NCBI GenBank assembly: GCA_965229525.1
Contig: OZ245886.1
Location: forward strand, 806,001 to 870,000
Direction of reading: 5' to 3'
DNA: 64,000 nucleotides
Source of the DNA: HXMU1420-13 sp965229525
GTDB lineage: Bacteria; Bacteroidota; Rhodothermia; Balneolales; Balneolaceae
Positions 49,276 through 59,024 of the stretch are shown in pieces. The notes below the pieces were generated by a model. The model was not told where the DNA came from and made no database searches. It was given only the letters and a program-made list of their open reading frames with translations. The stretch's first letter is position 1. Each line of letters starts with the position of its first letter. Both the position numbers and the translations under genes were made by a program.

Positions 49276-50463
49276 TTAATCTAAGATTTTAGTTACCACA
49301 CCGGCGCCTACGGTACGTCCACCCTCGCGGATCGCAAAACGCAGCCCTTCTTCCATCGCTACCGGCTGGATGAGCTCTACATCCAACTTCACGTTGTCGC
49401 CTGGCATTACCATCTCCACACCAGAAGGAAGCTCACATGCTCCCGTTACGTCGGTCGTACGGAAATAGAACTGCGGGCGGTACCCCTTGAAGAACGGCGT
49501 GTGTCGCCCACCTTCGTCTTTGCTCAGTACGTATACCTCGCACTCGAACTTCTTGTGTGGAGTGATTGAGCCTGGCTTACATAACACCATTCCACGCTGG
49601 ATGTCATCCTTGTTGATCCCACGAAGTAGGATACCCGCATTATCACCGGCCTCCCCTTGATCCAGCAGGCGGCGGAACATCTCAATGCCCGTTACCACAC
49701 TCTTCATCGGCTCTTCGATGATCCCAACGATTTCCACTTCCTCGTTGATCTTAATCACCCCACGCTCGATACGACCCGTAGCTACCGTTCCACGACCTGT
49801 GATTGAGAATACATCCTCAACCGGCATCAGGAATGGCTTGTCTACGTCACGCTCTGGAGTAGGAATGGTCTCGTCAACCGCTGCAATCAGCTCTACTACT
49901 TTCTCTTCCCACTGCGCCTCGCCATTTAACGCGCCTAGCGCAGAACCCTGAATCACAGGAATATCGTCTCCATCGAACTCATAGCTAGATAACAGCTCTC
50001 GAACTTCAAGCTCTACCAGCTCCAGAAGCTCTTCGTCGTCTACTAAATCAACCTTGTTCATAAATACCACAATTTGAGGCACCCCTACCTGACGCGCAAG
50101 CAAGATATGCTCTCGAGTTTGTGGCATAGGACCATCGGTAGCCGCTACCACCAGGATAGCACCGTCCATCTGGGCCGCACCCGTTACCATGTTCTTCACA
50201 TAATCCGCGTGACCCGGGCAGTCTACGTGGGCATAGTGGCGTACTTCGCTCTCATATTCCACGTGCGCCGTCGCAATCGTAATCCCACGCTCGCGCTCCT
50301 CAGGAGCATTGTCAATCTGGTCGAAAGCTTGCGCTTCCCCACCCCAGGTTTTCGCCATTACTGAGGTAATCGCAGCCGTTAAGGTGGTCTTACCATGATC
50401 TACGTGGCCAATAGTTCCCACATTCACGTGGGGCTTGGTGCGTTGAAAGGTCTCTTTTGCCAT
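49276..50463 (-). CDS. tuf: Elongation factor Tu
   Basis: 395 residues. G1 is GHVDHGKT, G3 DCPGHAD and G4 NKVD; the domain 2/3 motifs ITGRGTVATGRIERG and PFFKGYRPQFYFRTTDVTG are intact. It delivers aminoacyl-tRNA to the ribosome. Third positions are visibly richer in C and G than in the adjacent genes (e.g. many ACC, CTC, GTC, CGC codons), an abrupt change at both gene ends. No second tuf copy is in the window. Confidence 0.98.
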   Translation of the reverse strand: MAKETFQRTKPHVNVGTIGHVDHGKTTLTAAITSVMAKTWGGEAQAFDQIDNAPEERERGITIATAHVEYESEVRHYAHVDCPGHADYVKNMVTGAAQMDGAILVVAATDGPMPQTREHILLARQVGVPQIVVFMNKVDLVDDEELLELVELEVRELLSSYEFDGDDIPVIQGSALGALNGEAQWEEKVVELIAAVDETIPTPERDVDKPFLMPVEDVFSITGRGTVATGRIERGVIKINEEVEIVGIIEEPMKSVVTGIEMFRRLLDQGEAGDNAGILLRGINKDDIQRGMVLCKPGSITPHKKFECEVYVLSKDEGGRHTPFFKGYRPQFYFRTTDVTGACELPSGVEMVMPGDNVKLDVELIQPVAMEEGLRFAIREGGRTVGAGVVTKILD

Positions 50464-50498
50464 TTTCTAAATGTGTTTTTCGTTTAAATTTCTTGCGT

Positions 50499-52640
50499 TT
50501 ATGCTTGGCTTTCGATGATTTCCGCAGCAATCTTGTCCGGAACCTGAGTGTACATTTCAAACTCCATTGAGTACACCGCTCGACCTTGCGTTAAAGAACG
50601 TAGGTCAGTTGAATAACCAAACATTTCACTTAATGGAACATTAGCTTTCACAATAGATCCATTAGGATCAGAATTCATGCTTTGAATGATTCCACGACGT
50701 GAATTCAAGTCACCAATTACATCACCCATATACTCTTCAGGTGTTGTAACCTCTACTTTCATTACAGGCTCTAGCATAACTGGTTTTGCTTTCTTAGCAG
50801 AAGATCTAAAACCAGCCTTTGCAGCTAATTCAAAACTCAGTTGATCAGAATCAACATCATGGTATGAACCATCAAATAATCGAACACCAATGTTCTCTAC
50901 TGAGTAATTAGCTTGAATACCATTTTCAAGAGCTGCTTTGAATCCTTTTTCTATCGAAGGGATAAATTCTCTTGGGATATTACCACCAACAATCTCGTTG
51001 ATGAACATGAAGCCTTCGCTTCTGTTGATTCTATCCTGCTTTCCTTCGTAGTTATCAAAATAGCTCATCGGGGCAATTTCAAACTGGATATCAGCGAATT
51101 TACCACGACCACCAGTTTGTTTCTTGTACGTCTCACGATGTGTAACATTACCAGAAATTGTTTCACGGTAAGATACTTGAGGAGCACCTACGTTTGCTTC
51201 TACTTTAAATTCACGCTTAAGACGATCTACAATAATCTCTAAGTGAAGCTCACCCATACCTGCAATAGTAGTCTGACCAGTTTCTTCGTCAGTACTTACT
51301 TTGAATGTTGGATCTTCTTCCGCCAATTTTTGAAGCCCAGTAGAAAGCTTTTCAGAGTCAGCCTTAGTTTTTGGCTCAACAGCAAGTTTAATTACCGGCT
51401 CTGGGAATGTAATCTGTTCGAGAATTACTGGGTTGTCCAGATCACAGAATGTATCTCCTGTGTGAACCTCTTTAACACCCACAACGGCTACGATATCACC
51501 TGCTTGAGCTGAATCGAGGTCTTTTTTGTCGTTGGCATGCATTTCGAGAAGTCGCCCAACACGTTCTTTTTTACCAGTAGAACTGTTCATTACATAAGAA
51601 CCTTTATCTAACTTACCAGAATAGATTCTCGTGAAAGTTAGCTTACCAACATATGGGTCAGTCATAATTTTGAATGCCAATGCTGAGAATGGCTCACTTG
51701 GATCTGCTTCACGAGTTACTTCAGCATCAGTCTTTGGATCGATTCCAGTTACAGCATCCACATCAAGAGGGCTAGGCATGAAGTCTAAAACTCTATCAAG
51801 CATTGCCTGAACACCTTTGTTCTTCAGTGCAGTACCAGCCATTACCGGAGTAATATCTTTAGCAATAGTTGCTTTTCGAATAGCTGACTCAATTTCTTCT
51901 TGAGAAATCTCCTCTTCCATCAAGTACTTTTCCATCAAAGACTCGTCGTGATCTGCGATCGCTTCAAGCATTTGTACGCGGTAGTTCTCAACATCCTCTA
52001 CCATGTCTTCAGGAATGTCAATTACATCGTACTTAGCACCTAAAGAAGCCTCATCCCACACAATTGCTTCCATTGTAATCAGATCAACAACACCTTTGAA
52101 GTTTTCTTCACGACCGATAGGGATCTGAATTGGAATAGGGTTTGCATTTAATTTCTCGTCAAGCTGAGAAACTACATTAAAGAAGTCAGCACCAGTTCTG
52201 TCCATTTTATTTACAAAAGCCATGCAAGGCACTTTGTATTTAGTAGCTTGCCGCCAAACAGTCTCAGACTGTGGCTGTACAGCACCAACAGAACATAAAA
52301 CGAATACTGCACCATCAAGAACTCTTAATGAACGCTCTACTTCTACAGTAAAATCTACGTGACCAGGAGTATCGATGATATTTATTCGGTGATCTTTCCA
52401 AATACAGTGAGTCGCAGCTGAAGTAATAGTAATACCGCGCTCCTGCTCTTGCTCCATCCAGTCCATAGTAGCTGCACCATCGTGCACTTCACCAATTCGG
52501 TGGCTACGACCAGTGTAAAACAGAATACGCTCAGTAACCGTTGTTTTACCGGCGTCGATATGAGCCATAATACCGATGTTACGCGTTTTGCGCATCATTG
52601 CAAGTACTTTAGGATCTGTTGCAGTTTTAACGTCTGACAT
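50499..52640 (-). CDS. fusA: Elongation factor G
   Basis: 713 residues. The G domain has AHIDAGKTT, DTPGHVDF and NKMD; TVEVERSLRVLDGAV and the C-terminal SRRGIIQSMN follow. It catalyses translocation and, with RRF, ribosome recycling. It sits between rpsG and tuf as in the str operon. Confidence 0.98.
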   Translation of the reverse strand: MSDVKTATDPKVLAMMRKTRNIGIMAHIDAGKTTVTERILFYTGRSHRIGEVHDGAATMDWMEQEQERGITITSAATHCIWKDHRINIIDTPGHVDFTVEVERSLRVLDGAVFVLCSVGAVQPQSETVWRQATKYKVPCMAFVNKMDRTGADFFNVVSQLDEKLNANPIPIQIPIGREENFKGVVDLITMEAIVWDEASLGAKYDVIDIPEDMVEDVENYRVQMLEAIADHDESLMEKYLMEEEISQEEIESAIRKATIAKDITPVMAGTALKNKGVQAMLDRVLDFMPSPLDVDAVTGIDPKTDAEVTREADPSEPFSALAFKIMTDPYVGKLTFTRIYSGKLDKGSYVMNSSTGKKERVGRLLEMHANDKKDLDSAQAGDIVAVVGVKEVHTGDTFCDLDNPVILEQITFPEPVIKLAVEPKTKADSEKLSTGLQKLAEEDPTFKVSTDEETGQTTIAGMGELHLEIIVDRLKREFKVEANVGAPQVSYRETISGNVTHRETYKKQTGGRGKFADIQFEIAPMSYFDNYEGKQDRINRSEGFMFINEIVGGNIPREFIPSIEKGFKAALENGIQANYSVENIGVRLFDGSYHDVDSDQLSFELAAKAGFRSSAKKAKPVMLEPVMKVEVTTPEEYMGDVIGDLNSRRGIIQSMNSDPNGSIVKANVPLSEMFGYSTDLRSLTQGRAVYSMEFEMYTQVPDKIAAEIIESQA

Positions 52641-52657
52641 TTCTTATTGAATAGTTT

Positions 52658-53125
52658 TTAGAATCTAAAATGTGCGAATGCTTTATTAGCCTCAGCCATA
52701 CGGTGTGTCTCATCTTTCTTTCGAACCGCGCCACCTTCATTTTTTGACGCATCAATTAACTCTCGAGATAGACGTAATGACATAGACTTATCGTTACGAG
52801 AACGCGCCGCTCTTATTAGCCAACGCATTCCTAATGCCGTGCCACGCTCTTGACGAACCTCTACAGGAACCTGATAAGTAGCACCACCTACACGACGAGA
52901 CTTCACTTCAACAACCGGAGTTGAATTTTGAAGCGCTGAACGGAATACTTCTACTCCAGCCTCGCCTGTTCTTTCTTCAATTAATTCGAATGCCTGATAA
53001 ACAATTTTACGAGCAACATTTTTTTTGCCGTCTTTCATCAGGTTGTTTACAAAACGAGTGATTAATTTATCCTCAAAAATTGGATCTGGTTGTACGTCTC
53101 GTTTTTCTGCTTTTCTTCTACGCAT
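52658..53125 (-). CDS. rpsG: 30S ribosomal protein S7
   Basis: 155 residues, from MRRRKAEKRDVQPDPIFED to RMAEANKAFAHFRF. It nucleates the 30S head and in E. coli regulates the str operon. The spacing to fusA is 17 bp. Confidence 0.98.
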   Translation of the reverse strand: MRRRKAEKRDVQPDPIFEDKLITRFVNNLMKDGKKNVARKIVYQAFELIEERTGEAGVEVFRSALQNSTPVVEVKSRRVGGATYQVPVEVRQERGTALGMRWLIRAARSRNDKSMSLRLSRELIDASKNEGGAVRKKDETHRMAEANKAFAHFRF

Positions 53126-53151
53126 ACTCGATTACTCTTAAATCGTTTGGG

Positions 53152-53526
53152 TTACCCTTTTGGCCGTTTAGTTCCATAAAGGCTTCGGCTCTGTGTACGA
53201 CCCTCAACACCTGCTGTATCAAGAGTACCACGGATGATATGATAACGTACACCTGGTAAATCTTTTACCCTTCCACCTCGAATAAGCACAATACTGTGCT
53301 CTTGCAAGTTGTGACCCTCACCAGGAATGTAGGCGGTCACTTCAATACCATTAGTTAAGCGAACACGCGCAACTTTACGAAGCGCTGAGTTAGGTTTTTT
53401 TGGTGTAGTTGTATAAACACGAGTACATACACCACGCTTCTGTGGGCAACTTTGCATTGCCGGTGCAGTGGTTTTACGTACCTTGCTTTTTCTACCTTTT
53501 CTAATAAGTTGTTGTATCGTTGGCAC
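53152..53526 (-). CDS. rpsL: 30S ribosomal protein S12
   Basis: 124 residues. TTTPKKPNSALRKVARV and GGRVKDLPGVRYHIIRG are intact. Both lysine positions linked to streptomycin resistance are Lys, so a streptomycin-sensitive ribosome is expected. It is the first gene of the series, diverging from recG. Confidence 0.98.
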   Translation of the reverse strand: MPTIQQLIRKGRKSKVRKTTAPAMQSCPQKRGVCTRVYTTTPKKPNSALRKVARVRLTNGIEVTAYIPGEGHNLQEHSIVLIRGGRVKDLPGVRYHIIRGTLDTAGVEGRTQSRSLYGTKRPKG

Positions 53527-53634
53527 AGTTCAAAAATTTGGTTATTGCCATAAATCGAGAGCCTGCAATAATACGGAAAGTCACTATTTATATGCAATAT
53601 CATTCTTACAAAATAATTCAGTTCCAATACTTAT

Positions 53635-53650
53635 CACTCGTTAATGAGTG
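53635..53650. promoter_or_regulatory. Palindromic element between rpsL and recG
   Basis: CACTC-GTTAAT-GAGTG is an inverted repeat in the 183-bp divergent region. A regulatory role is only suggested by its location. No convincing -7 box could be placed on either strand. Confidence 0.3.
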
Positions 53651-53709
53651 CAATCAACAAAAAAAGTGGATAATATTACCATATAATTAGTATAAAGTTA
53701 TATATCAAT

Positions 53710-55785
53710 ATGTCTTTAAATTTGGCACATCTACCTCAATTAAGCTCAAAACGGTTGCAAGCACTACAGTCGATGGGGATATATACACCTTTAGATCTCA
53801 TCTACTTTTTCCCACGTAGATATATCGATCGTTCTAATGTACAATCAATAAGAAATTTGACAGGGTCTGGTGAGGAGGTCACTGTTTCTGGAAAAATTAT
53901 TGCATCAGAAGAGGTAGGCTTTGGAAAAAAGAAAAGACTCGAGGTATCTATAACAGACGGTTCCGGTACGCTTAAAGGTGTTTGGTTTAGAGGGGGAAGT
54001 TATTTTAAAAAGAGTTTACAGCCTGGTGGCCTAGTAGCTTTCTTTGGTCAGGCCAAGAGATATGGAAAGTCAATAAACATAGCTCATCCTGAAATAAGCT
54101 CTATTTCTGAGGATGGTGATCTTTCAGATTTTTCAAGAATAATACCTATTTATCCTGCAACTAAAGAATTCAGTAAAGCTCGTATCACTAGTTCACTTAT
54201 TCAAAAATGGACTTCTGAATTAATGAGCTCAAAAGAGTTTGAGGAATTCATTCCATCAGATATTCTTGATGAGCTACAATACCCCAAATTGAAAACTGCA
54301 CTAAAATGGATCCACCAACCGGAATCTCATGGTGAGCATAAATCAGCATTGAACCGATTCAAGTTTGAAGAGCTTTTTCTATTTGAACTTAGTATGGCAA
54401 AAATAAAACAGGCGGTATCGGAAAGAGGTCTGGGACATACATTTTCTAAGTTTACACCAAATACAACTACATACTTTAATAAAAAACTACCCTTCCAATT
54501 AACTGAGGGACAAAAGCTCGCGCTTGGCGACATTAAGAGGGATTTGATGTCCGGTCGCCAGATGAATCGTTTGATACAGGGTGATGTAGGCGCCGGAAAA
54601 ACCATTGTTGCTTTGGGAGCGCTATTAATGGCCAAGGATAATGGTTTCCAATCTGCATTTGCGGCACCCACTGAAATTCTTGCTGAACAACATTATCATA
54701 CTTTAAATCAACAACTTGACGGACTAGATATTAATGTTCGATTGTTAGTTGGTGGACAAAAAACGAAGCTGCGACGAGATGTTTTAACGGATATTGCAGG
54801 TGGTACTTGTGATATTGTAGTTGGTACTCATGCCATATTTCAGGAACAAGTAAAATTCTACAACCTTGGATTAGCGGTTATCGATGAACAGCACAGGTTC
54901 GGTGTAAAGCAACGCTCAGAATTATTGAACAAAGGGGAACACCCCCATATTTTAGTGATGAGTGCGACCCCAATTCCTCGTTCGTTAGCAATGACCTTAT
55001 ATGCCGATTTAGATGTCTCTATCATTAAAGGATTACCTTCTGGACGGAAGCCAATTGAAACAGCTATTAGATCAGAGAAGAAAAGAGATGAAGTATTTCA
55101 GTTTGTAGAGCAGGAAATTCGAGAGGGTGGTCAGATTTATGTGATTTATCCATTGGTCGAAGAATCGGAAGTGCTGGATTTGAAAGATGCTACTGCTGGA
55201 TTTGATAAAATTAAAGCTAGATTTCCAAAATATAAGGTTGGGTTAATTCATGGAAGAATGTCATCAGAAGAGAAAGATTCTACCATGAATGCATTTAAGA
55301 ATAATGATATTCAGATTCTTGTTTCAACAACGGTAATTGAGGTAGGCGTAGATGTGCCCAATGCTTCGATTATGATAATTGAACATGCAGAACGTTTTGG
55401 CTTATCCCAACTTCATCAATTGAGAGGACGAATTGGCCGCGGAACTCGACAGAGTTATTGCTTTCTAATACCTGATATAAAGGTTAGCAAAGCTGGGGCA
55501 TACAGATTGAAAACTATGGAAGAAACAAACGATGGTTTTAGAATTGCCGAAGCGGACTTAAAACTTCGTGGCCCCGGCGATTTCCTTGGAACCAAACAAA
55601 GTGGGTTACCTGATTTTAAGACCGCTGATATCGTAGAAGATCAACTCATTTTACAGCAAGCAAAATCCTATGCTGAGGAGTTAATTCAATCAGATAGTGA
55701 GCTAAATGCTCCAAATCATGTAAGATTAAAAAGTGTTTTCATTCCCTATTTTAAGGAAAAACAAAAGTTTTATGGTATGGCATAA
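53710..55785 (+). CDS. recG: ATP-dependent DNA helicase RecG
   Basis: The 691-residue helicase remodels stalled replication forks and Holliday junctions. The N-terminal wedge/OB domain (about residues 55-150) is followed by Walker A GDVGAGKT (291-298), the DEQH box (392-395), SATPIPRSL, and the C-terminal helicase motif HQLRGRIGRG. The RecG-specific KLRGPGDFLGTKQSGLPDF is near the end. It diverges from rpsL. Confidence 0.97.
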   Translation: MSLNLAHLPQLSSKRLQALQSMGIYTPLDLIYFFPRRYIDRSNVQSIRNLTGSGEEVTVSGKIIASEEVGFGKKKRLEVSITDGSGTLKGVWFRGGSYFKKSLQPGGLVAFFGQAKRYGKSINIAHPEISSISEDGDLSDFSRIIPIYPATKEFSKARITSSLIQKWTSELMSSKEFEEFIPSDILDELQYPKLKTALKWIHQPESHGEHKSALNRFKFEELFLFELSMAKIKQAVSERGLGHTFSKFTPNTTTYFNKKLPFQLTEGQKLALGDIKRDLMSGRQMNRLIQGDVGAGKTIVALGALLMAKDNGFQSAFAAPTEILAEQHYHTLNQQLDGLDINVRLLVGGQKTKLRRDVLTDIAGGTCDIVVGTHAIFQEQVKFYNLGLAVIDEQHRFGVKQRSELLNKGEHPHILVMSATPIPRSLAMTLYADLDVSIIKGLPSGRKPIETAIRSEKKRDEVFQFVEQEIREGGQIYVIYPLVEESEVLDLKDATAGFDKIKARFPKYKVGLIHGRMSSEEKDSTMNAFKNNDIQILVSTTVIEVGVDVPNASIMIIEHAERFGLSQLHQLRGRIGRGTRQSYCFLIPDIKVSKAGAYRLKTMEETNDGFRIAEADLKLRGPGDFLGTKQSGLPDFKTADIVEDQLILQQAKSYAEELIQSDSELNAPNHVRLKSVFIPYFKEKQKFYGMA

Positions 55786-55894
55786 TATTATGCAATTTTT
55801 TGCTTGGTTTTAAGAATTCTCACCTTACCTTCACTACAAATTCTCTACAGGAAGGACTTTATAGTAATACGTTAGGTAGTTTTAGAGAAAAGGC

Positions 55895-56131
55895 ATGGTA
55901 TCAGAAAAAAATACATCTACAAAAAAGAGGAAGTGCTACGTTTGCAATTCAGTGGAGAATGAACCCAGAATCATTGGCAATTATACAGTTGAACTAAGCC
56001 CTGAAATTGTAAAAGGGCAAAGCCAGCTCGTTTGTCAGGGGTGTAGGAGGAAACTTAAAACTCAGTTAAGCTACAAGAGTAAAAATCCTATTAAGAGTAA
56101 ACTTCGCTTTTTTGGCTTCCGAAGAAAATAA
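55895..56131 (+). CDS. Small CxxC zinc-ribbon-like protein
   Basis: The 78-residue protein begins MVSEKNTSTKKRK. It has two cysteine pairs, CYVC (about 14-17) and CQGC (about 47-50), typical of a zinc ribbon, and a basic C-terminus. I do not recognise the family. It follows recG by 109 bp and converges on typA. The overlapping frame at 55800-55997 lacks such motifs. Confidence 0.5.
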   Translation: MVSEKNTSTKKRKCYVCNSVENEPRIIGNYTVELSPEIVKGQSQLVCQGCRRKLKTQLSYKSKNPIKSKLRFFGFRRK

Positions 56132-56140
56132 ATAAAGGAA

Positions 56141-57961
56141 CTAAACTCCGATTTTCTTCTTTTCTTCCCTCTTTCTCTCGTTATGATCTAAGAATTTCTT
56201 ACGAATACGAAGGCTTGAAGGTGTTACTTCCAGAAGTTCATCATCGCCAATAAACTCGATACACTCTTCCAAACTCATTTTCTTTGCCTGCGAGATTTTT
56301 ACTGAATCCGCAGTTTGAGTGGCCCTATGATTAGTCAGATTCTTTTTCTTGGCTACGTTCACCACCATGTCATCGGTACGATTATTTATACCAACTACCA
56401 TCCCCATATAAACGGGATCACCTGGTTCAACAAAAAACTGACCTCTATCCTGAATACCTTCTAAAGCATAACCAGTGGTATCTCCTTTTTCTAAGGCGAT
56501 TAATGCCCCACGATTTCTCCCTGGTATATCGCCTGCAAACGGCTCATACGAATCAAACTGTTGATGCATTATACCTGTTCCACGAGTCTCGGTAAGCATT
56601 TCTCCTCGAAAACCGATTAATCCACGAGAAGGAACTCTAAATTCGATTCTATTATTCTCACCTTCCTGGCTCATCCCCTGCATAATCCCTTTTCGCTTCT
56701 GCAGGTTATCGATCACTTTATTACTGTAATCGGTGTGCACATCAACTATTACTTCCTCTACCGGCTCTTGAATAACCCCATCAATTTCATACATGAGAAC
56801 TTCAGGTCTAGATACAGAAAACTCATACCCTTCGCGACGCATAGTCTCAATCAAAATGGCCATTTGTAATTCACCGCGACCTGACACTTTAAATACATCG
56901 GGACTATCAGTAGCCTCAACTTGCATGGCCACATTCGTACGAACTTCTCTCATCAAGCGATCTTTGATCATATTGGAGGTAACATATTTCCCTTCCAGGC
57001 CTGCAAATGGTGAATTATTCACACGGAAGTACATGGCAATGGTTGGTTTATCAAGATCCACGTATTCTAGCGGACTAAGGTTTTCTGTAGCTGTCAAGGT
57101 ATCACCGATATTTACAGAATCGTAACCGGCCAATGCAACAATATCTCCAGCATGTGCTTCTTCAACCGGCTCTCTGTTTAATCCATTAAACGTAAACAAC
57201 TTCGTAGCACGACCTTTCATTTTTTGCTCTCCGGTTCCATTAACAAGGGAAACTTCCTGGTTAAGTTTGATGAACCCCTGTTCGATTCGACCTACTGCGA
57301 TTCTGCCAACATAATCGTTCCAATCGATGCTGCTTACCAACATCTTGAAACTTGCATCATCCGGTCGATGCGGCTCCGGAACATGATCAACAATGGTGTC
57401 TAGTAATGGAGTTAGATCAGAGTCTTCATCTTCAAGATCAAATTTAGAAATTCCATCTCTTGCAATGGCATAGAGTACCGGGAAATCTAGCTGATCGTTG
57501 GTCGCATCCAACATTACAAAAAGGTCGAAAATCTCATCAAGTACAGCGTCAGGCCGAGCATCACCACGGTCTATTTTGTTAATTACAACAATTGGCTTGT
57601 ATCCTAGACTTAATGATTTTCTTAGAACAAATTTCGTTTGCGGTAACGGGCCTTCGGCGGCGTCAACAAGTAAAATAACACCATTCACCATTTTAAGGAT
57701 ACGCTCAACCTCACCACCAAAATCAGCGTGACCCGGAGTATCCACAATATTAATTTTCGTCCCTTTCCAATTGATGGCAGTATTCTTTGAACTAATAGTA
57801 ATTCCGCGCTCCTTCTCAAGATCGCCTGAATCCATTACACGTTCTTCTACCTCTTGATTCTCTCTAAATGTGCCGCTCTGTTTTAGAAGCTGATCAACCA
57901 ACGTTGTTTTACCGTGATCTACGTGGGCAATAATCGCAATATTTCTTAAGTCTTGGTGCAT
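56141..57961 (-). CDS. typA: Ribosome-associated GTPase TypA/BipA
   Basis: The 606-residue translational GTPase has AHVDHGKTTLVDQLL, DTPGHADFGGEVER and NKIDRG. Domain III and the BipA-specific C-terminal domain (SRGLIGFRGEMLTETRGTG) are also present. It affects ribosome assembly and stress responses. It starts about 160 bp upstream of the divergent Bor-like gene. Confidence 0.97.
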   Translation of the reverse strand: MHQDLRNIAIIAHVDHGKTTLVDQLLKQSGTFRENQEVEERVMDSGDLEKERGITISSKNTAINWKGTKINIVDTPGHADFGGEVERILKMVNGVILLVDAAEGPLPQTKFVLRKSLSLGYKPIVVINKIDRGDARPDAVLDEIFDLFVMLDATNDQLDFPVLYAIARDGISKFDLEDEDSDLTPLLDTIVDHVPEPHRPDDASFKMLVSSIDWNDYVGRIAVGRIEQGFIKLNQEVSLVNGTGEQKMKGRATKLFTFNGLNREPVEEAHAGDIVALAGYDSVNIGDTLTATENLSPLEYVDLDKPTIAMYFRVNNSPFAGLEGKYVTSNMIKDRLMREVRTNVAMQVEATDSPDVFKVSGRGELQMAILIETMRREGYEFSVSRPEVLMYEIDGVIQEPVEEVIVDVHTDYSNKVIDNLQKRKGIMQGMSQEGENNRIEFRVPSRGLIGFRGEMLTETRGTGIMHQQFDSYEPFAGDIPGRNRGALIALEKGDTTGYALEGIQDRGQFFVEPGDPVYMGMVVGINNRTDDMVVNVAKKKNLTNHRATQTADSVKISQAKKMSLEECIEFIGDDELLEVTPSSLRIRKKFLDHNERKREEKKKIGV

Positions 57962-58122
57962 GTAGTTGTTGTGATGAAAATTTGCAAGCCTTGAATATAC
58001 GGCTAATTCCGCTGTAGTGTGATTAATTCCTTAATCTTTTTTTTGTTTGATAACTCTAACATTATCGATACAATCCAACTGGCTTTAGGGGCCGAAACTT
58101 AAAAACATATAAAATCAAGATT

Positions 58123-58560
58123 ATGCAATTAAAACAACTCCTTTCTGTCCTATTACTAACTTTTCTTTTAACTGGGTGTTATCATGCGAGTATTACAACT
58201 GGCTTGGAAGCTTCGAATGAAGTTATTGATAAACCCTGGGCGATGAGCTTTGTATATGGGCTCATTCCGCCAGCAGAAATTGATGCCAGTGCAGAATGCT
58301 CTAACGGTGTTGCAAAAGTAGAAACACAACTAAGCTTTCTTAACCAAGTTGTAAGTGCGCTTACAGCTGGAATAATTACTCCAATGCATATTACCATTAC
58401 CTGTGCTTCAGATGGTAAAACTGCTTTAATTGAAGAAATTAAAGAAGAACAAGTAATTACAATTCCTTCTGATGTGTCGAAATCTGAATTGCAAGAAATC
58501 TATAAATATGCTTCTGATTTGGCAGTAACAATGGAAAAACCAATCTACATACAACACTAA
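58123..58560 (+). CDS. Bor-family lipoprotein
   Basis: The 145-residue protein has a lipoprotein signal with lipobox LLTG-C (Cys19). The mature part fits the Bor/Iss pattern: an INxV/FVYGLIPP-like strand, a Cys (SAECSNGVAKVETQLSFLNQVVSALTAGIITPMHITITCAS) and the conserved ITP-x-x-[IV] motif. In phage lambda Bor is an outer-membrane lipoprotein linked to serum resistance; here the role is unknown. No phage genes surround it. A terminator follows. Confidence 0.75.
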   Translation: MQLKQLLSVLLLTFLLTGCYHASITTGLEASNEVIDKPWAMSFVYGLIPPAEIDASAECSNGVAKVETQLSFLNQVVSALTAGIITPMHITITCASDGKTALIEEIKEEQVITIPSDVSKSELQEIYKYASDLAVTMEKPIYIQH

Positions 58561-58572
58561 TTAAACTACGAT

Positions 58573-58601
58573 AAGCCTCCTTCTTGGAGGCTTTCTTTTT
58601 T
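58573..58601 (+). terminator. Rho-independent terminator after the Bor-like gene
   Basis: AAGCCTCC-TTCTT-GGAGGCTT is a perfect stem followed by TCTTTTTT, 12 bp after the stop. It overlaps the TTG at 58584 that begins the open frame of the next gene. Confidence 0.85.
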
Positions 58602-59021
58602 ATGGTAATTCAGAAGCAATTCTCACTCACTCCTCGATCAAGAGGATTCCATCTTGTAACAAGTGAAATTCTCGACCAGCTTCCTGAATTATCTCAAATA
58701 ACAGCTGGTATAGCACATATCCATATCAAACATACCAGCGCTAGTCTTACAATTAATGAAAACGCTGACCCTACAGTACGTCAGGATTTCGAGACTTTTT
58801 TTAACCGAACAGTTCCCGAGGATATGAGTCTTTACAAACACACTTTTGAAGGCCCGGATGATATGACCTCTCATATTAAAAGCTCTTTACTTGGGTCTTC
58901 AGTTACGATTCCAATTACGAATGGTCGATTCAATCTTGGAACTTGGCAAGGTGTTTATCTTTGCGAACACCGTAATTATGGGGGTGCACGTAAGCTAGTC
59001 GTAACTTTAATTGGGGAATAA
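58602..59021 (+). CDS. yjbQ: YjbQ family protein
   Basis: The ATG at 58602 is preferred; the upstream in-frame TTG lies inside the terminator stem. The protein is about 139 residues. Family signatures are GIAHIHIKHTSASLTINENAD, the HTFEGPDDMTSHIKSSLLGSSVTIPI core and the C-terminal GTWQGVYLCEHRNYGGARKLVVTLIGE. The family is annotated as secondary thiamine-phosphate synthase-like; the physiological role is unclear. The gene is convergent with the next. Confidence 0.9.
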   Translation: MVIQKQFSLTPRSRGFHLVTSEILDQLPELSQITAGIAHIHIKHTSASLTINENADPTVRQDFETFFNRTVPEDMSLYKHTFEGPDDMTSHIKSSLLGSSVTIPITNGRFNLGTWQGVYLCEHRNYGGARKLVVTLIGE

Positions 59022-59024
59022 ATT

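Noticed and set aside
53527..53709. Promoters for rpsL and recG
   Set aside because: Several partial TTG and TA-rich matches exist, but none has both elements at the right spacing.
55800..55997. 65-codon frame overlapping the CxxC gene
   Set aside because: It lacks any motif, while the overlapping frame has two CxxC pairs.
58584..58601. TTG start for the YjbQ gene
   Set aside because: It is inside the terminator hairpin of the Bor-like gene; the ATG at 58602 is better.
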